From Nocardia stercoris (GTDB lineage: Bacteria > Actinomycetota > Actinomycetes > Mycobacteriales > Mycobacteriaceae), in assembly GCF_003696265.1 (NCBI RefSeq), contig NZ_RFFH01000004.1, forward strand, positions 124,001 to 188,000: a stretch of DNA of 64,000 nucleotides, read 5' to 3'. Under the pieces are notes generated by a model. That model made no database searches, was not told the origin of the DNA, and saw nothing but the letters and a program-made list of their open reading frames with translations. Shown one piece after another: positions 24,349 to 36,300 of this stretch. The number at the start of each line of letters is the position of its first letter. Positions within the stretch are counted from its first letter, which is position 1. The translations under genes were made by a program, and so were the position numbers.

Positions 24349-27300
24349 CTACGGGCCGCCCGGTGCGGTGGTCCCGGGGTTCGCCAACTGCCGCAGACCG
24401 ATGACCCAGATACCGTCGCGCAGGTGAGGCGCGTCGAGGACCTCGAAGCGGCAGCCCGGCGGGAACAGAACCTCGTCCTCGTGCTCGTACGCGGACAAGG
24501 CACCGAGTCGGCGTCCGCCACCCTCGGACAAGATCTCGAACCTGACGTTCCCCGGGAACGGCTGCCGCACAGAAGTGCTCACCGCGGCCGGATCGATGTG
24601 GACCGGTGTCCGACCGAGCCGGCCCTTCCGGTATCGGCGCAGCAGTGCGCGCAGCTCGGCAGGGTCCTCGATTCGGATGCCGCGAACGGTTCGGCGGGGC
24701 TGGTCGGGCCGGCCGTACGGTTCCAGGTGGCGGAGACCACTGACCATGGCGTCGAGTAGCGGGCGGAGCCGTGCCGTGCGATCGGGATCGCGCGCGCGCA
24801 GCGCATCGTTGACGGCGCGGTCGAGTCGGCCCGTGTAGGCGCGGACGGCGACCAGAGCGGGCAGGGGGATGCCGTCGAATTCGGGATGTTCGGCGACGAT
24901 CCGGCGCACATCCGCCAGATGCCGGTCGTAGTCGAGGCCGAAATCCCGCATCAGATGCGGCAATTCGGCGTACGCGAGCACGGTGTCGGGGGATTCGGGA
25001 CTGATCGTCCCGGCCATGCGTTCGATACCGTGCGGCACCGTCGATCTGCCGGCCGGATCGAGGAACAGGCCGCGCGCGGTGCTGGGAAAGGACCTGTCAC
25101 CGAACGGTTGTGTCTTTCCGGTCTCCGAGTCGATTCTCAGCACGGTGTCGTCGTAGTTGACCAGCACATCGGGTCGTTCGTCCGCGTCGAACACGATCAC
25201 CGACGACCCTGGGCCCAGCCGAGTCGACAGATACCGCACGTGGTCCGGGCTCGGGAGCGGTCGGACGTCGGTGGCGGCGTCGCCGAGCAGTTCGGCGGCG
25301 GTCATGGGGGCGTCGTGCGGGTCGCGGGCCGGTACGGAGAAACGATCCGCACCGTACAGATCCGCCAAGATCCGCATGACAGCACGGGCGGGATCGTCCG
25401 GGAACGCGGTGGTCTCGTCGCCGGTCGATATGGCATGCGACAGTAGGGTTTCCAGCTCCGCCGTGCATTCCGCCTCCGTGGTGGCGGCCGCGTCGCGCCG
25501 CCGTCGCCACTGCTCGGCCTCGTCGACGGTGTCGGCGGCGCCCCGGCGAATCTCGGCCACGGCACCGAGCAGCCGGGCCCGCAACAGCCGGCGCGCGGTC
25601 GCGTCCGCGTTCCTGACGGCTTCGGTTGCGGCAGAACACCGTTCGAGATCGGCGAGCAGTGTCGCGTGCCGTGGGTCGGAGCTGTCGTGCCTCGCGCGAG
25701 CGTGTTGTACCGCCGTCCGGATCGGTGTGCCGGGTTGCAGGCCCAACAGCTGCCGCGCTCGATCCGCCGCGACAGTCGTCCGATGCAGGGCCGCCGACGC
25801 CGCCCGCCGAAGGTGTTCCACGTCGACGGTGGGCGATTGCGCGCCGTCCGGGCCGGCGGTGGCGTGATGGGTGAGGAAGTAGCGGTCGGCTGGCAGCTGT
25901 GACCCGACCGGCCCGTCCAGCGAACCCAGGTAGTCGTCTGCGGTGGGGGCGGGATACACCACGGCCGTAGCGGGTTCATCGGCGCCGAGAGGCCGGTAGG
26001 GGTCGACGATGCCCTTCCAGACCGCGAACACGATGCCGTGCGCGGTGGTCAGCACGAACGGCGCAACCACGTCGGTATGGATCCGGTGGGTCCGGCCGGA
26101 CAGCAGCACGGCGACAGTGCCGGGCGGCTGATCCGCCAGATGTCTCAGTAACGCCGACGTCGTGGGGAATTGCGAGACCGTACCGCCGGCGCGGCGGACC
26201 AGGTCGTCGCGTGCCGCGGTAGCGGTGAGTGACGGCAGCAGATCCACGGTCGCGCCCTCGGCGGCGAGCAGGCGTGCCGTGAGCAACGCCATCGCGGCCG
26301 CGCTGGGCTCTGCACGGTTGAGCGGATGGTAAGGCGGCGGGAGTTGCTGCGCCGCCAGCGCCACCTGCAGTGCATCCTCGAGCCGGGTGACAGTGCGGTC
26401 CAGGCGCCGAGCGGTGGCCTCCGCTGCGCGTCGGCGCTCGCGCAGCTCGGCGAGTTCTTTGGTTCGCCACCGGCGAATGGACTTTCGGGTCTGTACCGCG
26501 CGGGCGTCGAGCTCGGTGAGCAGATCACGTTCGAGGTGACGGAATCGCTCGTCGATCTCGGCTGCGTGCCCGATGTCTTGCGCGAGTGCCCGCTGTCGGC
26601 GAATCGCGATGCCTTCGAGTAGCTTTTTTCGTTCGGCGGCCAAGACGTCCATCGCGTGCCGGGCCAGCGGATCGGATTCCAGACCGGTCCACAGGCCGCC
26701 TACTGCATCGTTGCCGCTCGCGCCGGCACGCATCCAGTTCCGGGCTTCGGCGTCGATGATCCCGATCCGGCACTCGTCGGCGATGCTGTGCCAGTACTGC
26801 GATTCGACGATGGCGCGGAGCATCCGTTGTGCATTCGTCTCCAGCTCCGTCAGCAGCGCGGTCAGCAGGTAGTGGCTGCGCACGGTGGCGATCTGTGAGT
26901 CGCTCGCCCGGATGTCACCGGAGTCCAGCTGCTGCACGAGCCGCGCGGGGTCCGATTCGGCTCGGTGCGGCAATTGCTCGACCACCGCGCGAAATTCCGC
27001 GGCCACCGCGGCGCTGTGCGCGTGTACGTCGTGAATGCCGGTCAGCAGCTGCTGAGTTCGGAAGAAATCACCCCACCGCGCGAGGCCCGGCTGCGCGCCG
27101 TCGACGGCCTCGGGCCGGAGATGCGCCGGAGCGAGCTCGGGCCGGAATTCCAGGGCGAGTCTGCGTGCCCCCGGCCCGTAGTAGTGGGGATCGTCCTCGA
27201 TCACCTCGAAACCGACCTTCTCGTAGAGGATCCCCGCCCGGCCGTTTCGCGGATCGACCTTCAATTGAACGGTACGAAGACGCTGCTGGTGTGCCCAGCG

Positions 27301-30300
27301 GACGGCGGATTCGACAGCTTGCCGCGCCGAACCCGGCTTGATCGACCCCACCCCGATGATGTCGGCCATGTTCCGACGGCCGTCCGCCGTGGACAAATTC
27401 GCCTGCCTCGGATCGGACCGCACGGCGACCATACTGTAGGCGACCATGTGTCCCTGCTCGTTCTCCACGACGAAGGTGTGGATACCGTGTGCGTCGATCA
27501 GCTGACGCAGAATCGCGTAGGGATAGGCCAGGTCCGGTCCGAACGCTTGCTTGTCGACCTCGTGCAGTTCGGCGATCCGGTCCGGGGCCATCTCCCGAAC
27601 GGCGAGACCGCCCATCGGGACCGGGTCGAGCGCAGCGCTGCGCTCGGGCCACGCGTCGTCGGGTTCGTTGTGCGCGTGCGGAAAATGCAGGGCCAGCCGT
27701 GTCCGGTGCGCTCCGGGACCGGCGTGATCGGGCAGTGTCTCGCCGACCGCGAACCCCTGTGACTCGTACCAGCGGACGGTGTCGCCGGTCGACGACCCGG
27801 CATCGGTGGGCAGCAGAATGTCGACCTCGGTGATGCCGGCTCCGGACAATGCCGCCGACAAGGTGCGGAGCAGTTGCGTGCCGTATCCCAGGCCCCGATC
27901 CGTCGGCAACACGACGTGGCGCAGGATTGTCGCCTTCCTCGCGTCGCGGTCTACCGACGCGATGATCGCACCGTGCACGCCGGTGGAATCCCTTGCCAGA
28001 TAACAGTATTCCCCCCAGGTATCGACATACTGCCGCCAGACGAAATCGGGCAGGGCATCCGGTCCGTTCGCCTGGTCGTCGACGGCATGCGCCAGCGGCC
28101 AGTCCTCGATCGGGATCGGCGCGCGGTCCGACCACCGCGGCCGGTCGGGGTCGTGCGGCTCTCGGGTGAACCGCAGCTCGACCAGGCCGCGCTGCTCGGA
28201 CACGTCTACCGCGCGGAAACCCATCCGGTGTGCCAGCCAGCGGGCCACCTGCCCGTCGGGGACGCGCAGCAACGCGGCGAACGGCTCTACGCCGTGCGCC
28301 CTCAGCTCGTGGTAGCGGAGGAATTCGGGACTGCCCGCGAGCCATCGAGTGTGCACGGCCGCGACAGTCGCGTACTCGGCCGCCATGCCGTCCCACTGGG
28401 GTTCGATCTGCGCCCACGCCGCGACCGGGTCGGTGACCCCGGTGGTCTCCAGCAGTAAGCGATCGTCGTGCGCGCGGGTCAGCCGCGGGGACGATTCCGG
28501 GTCGGTCTGCGGCAGCCGTACGGTGACAACGTGTTTGCGCTCGGCGTTGGGGATCGCGGTCGATCCGCCCGAGCCGGCTGCCGGCTCCCCGGAGTCCGTC
28601 GCGTTCAGTACCTCCGCCAGTTTGGCGGCCGCCTGTTGCAGGCGGGCATCGACCACCGTTCGCGTGACTTTCGGCTCGTCGGCCCGCAAGACCCGGACGA
28701 TCTCCGGGGTGGTCGTCTCCACCGTCGACCGGCCCAGTCCGAAGTACAGTTCGGCAACGGGCCGTATCTTCGGGGTCAGTACCGACAGTGCTTCCCGTAC
28801 CTGTTCCCGCCGGCCGTCGTCCAACTGCTGCCACACGGCTTCGAGCGGGCTGAGGGCGGCACTGGGCAGATGGGTGGCGGGCAGCCAGGCGGTCATGACG
28901 ATGGCGGCTCGGTTGAGGTTTCCCCGGACGGTCTGCGGGCTGATGCCCAACTCTGCCGCTGTCTCCTCGATCGAGAGTCCGCGCAGCCAGTGCGCCGCGG
29001 CCGACGTCCGAAGGGCGCCGTCGAGCCGTTCGACAGCGGCCTCGACCAGTGGGCGCCGATGTTCCAGGTTGTCGTCGACGACCAGGGCGGGCGCGGGGGC
29101 CCGGTCGGCGGTCAGGTATCCGGCGGCGCGTGCAGAAAGCCACGCGGTCATCCGGACGCTCGCTTCGTGCCGCAGTGACCGGACTCTCGTGGGTGTGATG
29201 CGCATCGCGGCGGCGATTTCGCGGTCGGTCCAGCCTGCCTCGGTGAGCCGCACGCATCGCCGCTCGCGATGCGGCAACTGCCGCATGTCGCGCCGGCGCG
29301 CCGCGTCGGTGGCCTGCCGGACCGTCGGCGAGCCCCAGTCCCGGGGGACGCGGGTCTCCGCCGGACGGGCCGCCGGTGCGGCGGTTTCGGTGCCGGAAGG
29401 GGACTTCGGGACGGTGTCGGGGGCGCCGGGGGCGATGGCGGCGGCGAGACGGCCGATGAGGATGTCGCGTAGCGGATCTAGTTGTTCCGCTTCCACATTC
29501 ATAGCTTTGGCGAGCCTGGCTCGACGTCGGGCCGGGGTGTCGGACTTGCCGGACGGTCGCGCGAGGTTGTCGAGATATCGACGGCAGTCGGCGTTGGCGG
29601 GATCCTCGAGGGCACGCCGGAACTCGTGCAGGGGCGCCGTGGCCAGCACACGTCCGTTGCCCCGAGCGAGATCGACACCATCGTGCTCGAGCGCGCCGCA
29701 CACCACACGGCGAAGGACCGCGTAACCGTGGAACTGGTTCACCTGCTCGCGAATGAGCCGGTCGAGTTCGTCCGGTGGGGTCCGAGGGCCGGCGATCGGC
29801 CGAATCCGGTCGACGACTGCGTCGATGAGTTCGGCGTCGACGCCCCTGCCGGCCGACATCAGTCGAGTGACGCGACTCGTCAGCGGGTCGGTATCCGGTA
29901 TCCGGACCGTGATTACTCGTCTGCCGCCGGTCTCCTTCGCGGCGAGCGTCGAGGGGCCGCCGTCGTGCCGATGCCGGACGATCGGCTCGTTCGGGTCGGC
30001 CAGGATTTTCTCGATGAGCCTGCCCATCTGGGCGGGGCGTTTCCTGGGTGTCGCGCCGATGCTGTCGCCGAGGTGCAAGGCCAGCAGCCCGGCCGCGTGG
30101 TCGTAGTCCGTCGGGCGGGCCATCACCCACCCTGCTCTGGTGCGTACCAGCCGGGCAGTGATCGTCTCCAGCGAGCCGACGCGCACCGGTATCTCCACGC
30201 GTTCGTCCGGGCGATGCCAGGTCGGGGGTACCTCGGCGTCACGCGACCATCCCGGCGCGGGTAGTTCACCGAGCAGGACCTCGAGGGTGACACGGTCGGC

Positions 30301-33300
30301 GACCGTCTGCGGGGACTCGCCCGCGCGTCTTCTGGCCCATGCCTGGGACACCCCACCGGGGAGATCCATCGGCAGCCCCCCCGACCATGTGTCGATATCC
30401 GGCATCGAATCGGCGGGGTCACCGGGTGACCGCTTCCGGATTCTCCTCGCCCGGCCGCGGGGTGGCCGGATGGCGCGCTCGCTCAGGTAGTGCCCGAGCA
30501 GTCGCGTTTCGACCGCGGTGCGCACGATGCGGCGCGCGGCGTCCTCGACCTCGACCGGGTCGAGTTCGCGCGGCAGTTCTCCGGCGTTGATCTCGAGGTA
30601 GCGGATGCGGATGTCGTCGCGGTACAGGATGTCGGTGTAGCGGGGGTCCAGGCGGGCGAGTTCGCCGAGCCATCGAGCGTGCATGCCCGCGGTGGCGGCG
30701 ACCACGAGTTCCTCGACGCCGTCGCCGCGGTCGATCCGGGCGACGTGGTCGGTGAGGAGGGTGCCGTGGTCGGCGCCGGTCATCTCGTCGGTCAGGGCGG
30801 TGGCCGGGTTCGCTGTGGCGTCGGCGTGACGCCGGTGGACCGCGAAATACCGGTCTGCGTGCTCGCCCAGCTCGCGTAGGGCTCGGCGCCGATCCCGTGT
30901 GGAGGCGTCCGGTGGGTCCTGGTACATCTCGTACGCGGTGCGCCATTCCCCGGGACCGAGTTCGGGGTCCGGCAGGTCCTGGATGGCGGCGATGTCGCCG
31001 AATCGGTCGCGGACATCGTCGAGTTCGGCTCGGAGATCCCGCAGCAGGCGGTCGTGGTAGGCGGGTGTCGGGTCGAGCGGCGCGTCGGCTCGGTCGAACC
31101 ACGTCGCGTGGACGGCGATCACGCCGTCGGGGGTCCTGGTCGACTGCGCCGCACGCTGATCGTCGTTCCGCGCGACCTGCAGCCGGCCCGCGTAGTCGCG
31201 CTCGAGCACGTACTTCACGGTGCGGCCGTCGGCGTATCGCTCGCTGACCCGAACGCGCCCATGGTCTAACACCGCCAGGTGAGCGTGCAGGGCGGCGCGG
31301 TCGGGGTATTCACGGGCGAACCCTGCGGCCGGCTGCGCCGCGGTGGGATCACCGGCCGTGACAAGGCGACCCGTGAGAGGTGAATCCGATTGGGGTCGTG
31401 GCGGATTCGAGTGACGAACGGGAGCGCTCCGATCGAGCGCGGGCACATCGGCGTCGGCGCTCCGATCGAGTCCGTCGCGTCGCGGGATCGTGCGCCGGAG
31501 GTGGTGGGTCAGCAGGCGCACGTCGTCGGCCTCGACCCCGCCGAACACCCGCGCGATCTCGTCGGCGACGTCGTCACGGCCGAGCGGTGGGGCGAGCCGC
31601 ACCCGGCTGCCGCCCGGCAACTCTTCGATGCGGAAGAAGATGTCGGTCGGCCCCGGCAGCCGAAGGGTCGCCGTGCGGTGACCGGGTTGTGCCGCCCAGT
31701 CCGCGGCGACGGGCGGCGGCTGGGACCAGTCGCGGACCGGCAGCTGCTTGCGCTCCCAGAGGTCGGCGACGATGCGGCGGATAGCGTCGGTGTCGGGTAC
31801 CTCCATGTATCCCAGAGTGGTCGTGGGCGCGGTCCCTCCGGACTCGTGCCGGGCCAGTTGCGCCATCCAGTCGCCGATCGAGTCGAGGCTAAAGCCCGCG
31901 CCCAGACATCCCCGGACGGTCCACTGCGCGAGTGCCGCCTCGTAGTCGGCGCGGTATGACCGCTCGACCTGCTTGCTCGGCAGTTCTTCGACCTGCCCGT
32001 CCTCGATCCCGAGGTACCGCATCCGAGTTTTCTTGTCGGACAACGCGTCTGCCACCGAAACGGGTGAGTCCGGCAGGCGCGCGGCCTCTTCCAGGCGCAT
32101 CATCAGGTAGCTGGGCGGTCCGGCGACCCACACTTCCCTTCTCCCGCGGCGGGTTTCGACGACCGCGACGTGGCCGGTCACGTGGTGGACGGCGCGTTCG
32201 CCGACCGCGGCGGCAATGGCCGCGCGCGCGATCGCGCCGTCCGGGTCGGTATGTCGTGCCTGTGCCAGGTAGATCCTGGGCAGCAGCCGCTCCAACTCGT
32301 CGAGGTGGGCCAGGCGCGTCGCGACTTCGCCGAGAATGGGCTGATACTCGCCGTCCGGTAGGTCGTCGCCTACCGCCAACGATTCCTCGATCTGCGCGCG
32401 ATCGGCGTACGCCAACTCCCGCCACCGCTGCAGTTCCGCCCGCCAAACAGGTTCCGCCAGTGCCTCTTCGGGGTGATCGATGCCCGCGCCCGCGGGCCCG
32501 ACGCGGGCCGACAACCACGCGCACGACGCCCACAGGCTGTCGATGTACGACGACGTCGGATGGGCGGGTTCGCCGCTTCGATCCCGGAGGAACACCCCGT
32601 CGCCGGCGAGCACGGACTGAGCGCCGGGCCCCAACATCCGGTGCCACTGCCCGATCTCGTCCTTGTCCGACATCGGGTGACCGGCCCGGGGGTCGGCCGG
32701 GTCCATCGGCGTGGGCCGGCCGCTGCCGCCGGCGGGAACGCGAGGACCGCGCAGTGGGGTTGCGGGACAATCGGTTTCGGGCACCGCCGGGTGGGCGGCG
32801 GTCAGCTCGGTTTCCGACGTGCCGTCGGGATGCTTGAAGATGGCGAAAACGTGTGGCACATCGAGCGGGTCCAGACCCGGCCGGTACTCGTCGACGATTT
32901 CGAGCGTGTCCGGGGACACGGGCTGGGCGTCGACGGGTTGCGCGGAAATCCGGTCGCTGCATCGGATCTCGCCGTCTACGCCGCAGCTCCACAGCTCGAC
33001 ATGGGTCAGGCGCGGGCCTCGGGCGTCGTGGTACTCCAGAGCCACTGCGGCTTTCGCGCCGGCGCCGAGCTCGCGCAGGTGTGCCGCGACCTTGTCCAGC
33101 GCGGACCGGCCGTCGGGTCGGTCGAGCGGGTCGGGGGTGAATCCGTTGCGGTGCCAGTCCCCGCCCGCGAGCTCGGCGAACCGGCCTGCGGTGATCGTCT
33201 CTCCGGGTTCGGGTGATCGACCGCCGAAGTGTGCCAACACGTACTCGGCGCAGCGGCCGGTCGGTCCCTCCAGGGCATGGACCAGCTCGGTGTGCGCCGC

Positions 33301-36300
33301 TCCGATCTGCTCCGCCCGCTGCGTCTCGAGCACGACGAGCAACGGCGCGTCGGGTAGGTGGCCACTCGGCGCGGAAACGAGCCAGTCGAATTGAGCGACG
33401 GTGATGCCGTCCGGTTCGAGAAAGTTCGCGATCGGGTCGATGATCGGGTCGCCGATCCGGCCCGGCTCGCCCGGAACCATGCCTGCCCTTCGATACACGA
33501 CGACTTCGGCGTCGCGACCGTGATCGGCGGCCGCGTAGTGCCGCCTGCTCGCGCGGATACCTCGCGCCAGCATGGCCGTTCGGTCGCCGTCGAGCTGCGG
33601 GTCCAGTGACGGCAGGCCGAACACGACGGCCGTGCTGAGGCCGGGGTGACTGCCGTATTCGCGTCCCATCTGGAAGGCGATGGCATTCGCGATACCGGCG
33701 GGATCGAGTTCGTCGGTCAGCATGCGGATGGTGACCCGGTCGGTCAGGTCGATCGATCCGATGGAGATCACGACGGGCTCGATCGACAACAGCCACACCG
33801 GCAGCCCGGGCATGCGGGTGGACGCCGCGGTGAGCACGGCCGCCACCTGTTCGAGCTGGTCCAGCCGGAACTGGTCCGCGAGGTGCAACGCGTCGGCCGT
33901 GCGGAGCAGCCGCAACTCCCGCAGTTGGGCCGCGAGCCGGTGCATATTGGCGCGGTTACGCCACACGCCCGGCACACCGGCCAGATCGGCGGCGTCGGGA
34001 TCGCTCAGGACGATGTCCCACGCGTGTTCCGCCTCGACGAAGGTCTGCCATGCGGCGGCCACCGCCGCCGGCCCACGGGCGGCCGTCAGTCGCAGCGACG
34101 CGCCCAAGCGCAGCCCGTTGGCGCGTGCCGCCGGGTGGACCTCGACGATCCGGGGCAGGACGGAGTCGGGCGTCTCGGCGACCGAGGACGTGGAGGTGTG
34201 ATCGGCCGGATCCGGGTGCTGATCGCGGTCGGCCGGTGGGAAGCTGCCGCGCTCGGCGTCGTGGTAGTCGTCGTGGTTGCCGGGGGGATTGCGGTGCAGC
34301 GACCACGGGTCGCGGGACCGCCCCCACAGGGGCGCTTCGTCGGGTTGGGGGCGATTTCGGAAGATCGGCCCCCGTTCGGGTTCGCTGAGCGGGCTGGGAG
34401 CCCAGAAGGGGCCGGCGCCGTCGCGGTCCGGGGTTCGGGTGGGCTTCAGCTTGCGGGCGTCAGGATCTTTCCCGGTCGCCGGTGGCGCATTTCGTCCGCT
34501 CGGCGGTGGGTCGTCCGGTGCGCCAAGGGGTTCCGGTTCGATGCGAGGCGGGCGGTCGAACCGGCCGCCGGCCGTGACGCGTGTGGGCGGCAGCGTGCCC
34601 CACGGCGTGGGGGCGGGGCTGGTGGTATCGGCGAACTCCGCGGGCACATCCCGATTCCGGCGGGAACGGTCGGGGCTCTTCCTGGGCGGTATCCGGCGGC
34701 GCGGCGACCACGGCGTCCGGGTCAGCCACGGGTTGTTGGAACGGGACGATTCGGACGGTGATATCTCGTCTCGGGTGCTGATCGGTGGGACTTGCGGTGC
34801 GGCACCGGTGTTCGGGACGAGGGCACCGAGCGGGTCGACTTCCCCGGTGTCTGGTTCGGCGGGGATCACCGTGGTGACGGTGTACGAGGTGGTGCGCCCG
34901 AGTCCGGTCCGGGCGGCGGGGCGGTATCGGTTTCCGTCGTCGGTGTGGTGGGGAGCGCCTGTGGTGCCGGTGTGGCTCGATGCGTCGATCCACAGGTCGG
35001 GGCGCAGGGCCGCGCCGAGTCCGGTGGCGTGCTGTCGGTCCTGCTCCGCCTGTCGCATCAGCCGGACTGTGTCGGCATGGGGGCGGTGCGGTTGTGTGTC
35101 GGGATGGGCGACTGCCGGACTGCCGATATCGATGCCGGGTACTGTTGCGGCGCTGTGGTTTTCGGCTCCATCATCGGTCGAACCGTCGTGGCGGATCAGC
35201 GGGGTTTCGGTGGTCGACGGTGTGGCGGCGGGTGCGGCGCCGACCGTGGCGGCCGCTGGACTGTACGAGTGATCGGTCGTCATCGGATCCCGGAGCAGGG
35301 ACCGAGCCGGCGGCAGGACGGCGACGGTCGACCGGGACGCGGTGGGCTGGGCCGGGGATCGCGCCGCCTCGTTCGCGGCGGCCTGCGCGGCCGACCGCGC
35401 CGGAACGGCGACAGGCGGGGATTGCCGCGGCGACGACAGCCCGGCCGCGGTCTCGGCGGCCGGATCGTGCGGCCGGTACCGCCGGATGAATTCCTCAGTG
35501 GCACGCTGATGCGCCTGTCGCTGCAGTTCGGGTACGAGCGAGCGGATTCGGTGGCTCGCGTCCAGCACCGCGTCGTGGGTGGCGGGGGTGGGTTCGGTGT
35601 GGTGGGCGGCGGCGGCCTGTTCGAACTGGATCACCGCGGAGCGAACACCGTCCAGGTGCATGGCCTTGCGGAGCAGCGCGTCCTGCGGCGACATCAACGC
35701 CTGCGCCGTGCCGTTCTGGCCGTTGCGGGCGGTGCGGTTCTTGCCCTGTTCCCAGATGTAGGACTGTTCGGGCACCTCGGTCATCCACACGTGCAGCCCG
35801 CCTCGGGCGAGTGCCGCGTCGGATACCGGGATGTCGACGCCGCGTTGCCCTTGGCGGTTGATGACGAGAATCTTGCCTTGTTGCCCGGCGGCTTCGACGA
35901 TCTTCTGCAGCTCGGCCTCCCGGTGCTCGCCCCAGGCGGCCATCCGCCGTGCGTCGACCGCCTCGATGGCTTCCTCGGGTATTCCGGCCCGCACCAACGC
36001 CCGATACTGTTGTCGGACCAAGTCGTTGCGGTGGCAGAGGATCGCCTGCGCACGCCCCTGCCCGGCGTCGCGCATCGCGACGGCGTAGTCGGCGATGGTG
36101 TTCAGCTTGACGCGGGTGTTCGCCACGACCTCGGGCTCGCCCTCGACCAGTCGATGTTCTTGGGAGCGGGGGCTTTCGAACGGCGCGGGCAGACCGTACA
36201 CCGTGGTCAGGACCTCGCCGAGGTCGGTCAATGTGCCGGACCCGCCCGTGACATGGTCGAAGAAGCGGTTCGTGCCGTAGATCTCCTGTGCGGTAATACT

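Noticed and set aside
27068..30130. A 1020-residue alternative frame inside the giant toxin gene
   Set aside because: It is on the same strand but is Arg/Pro-rich shadow of the toxin frame, which contains recognisable HTH and GNAT motifs here.
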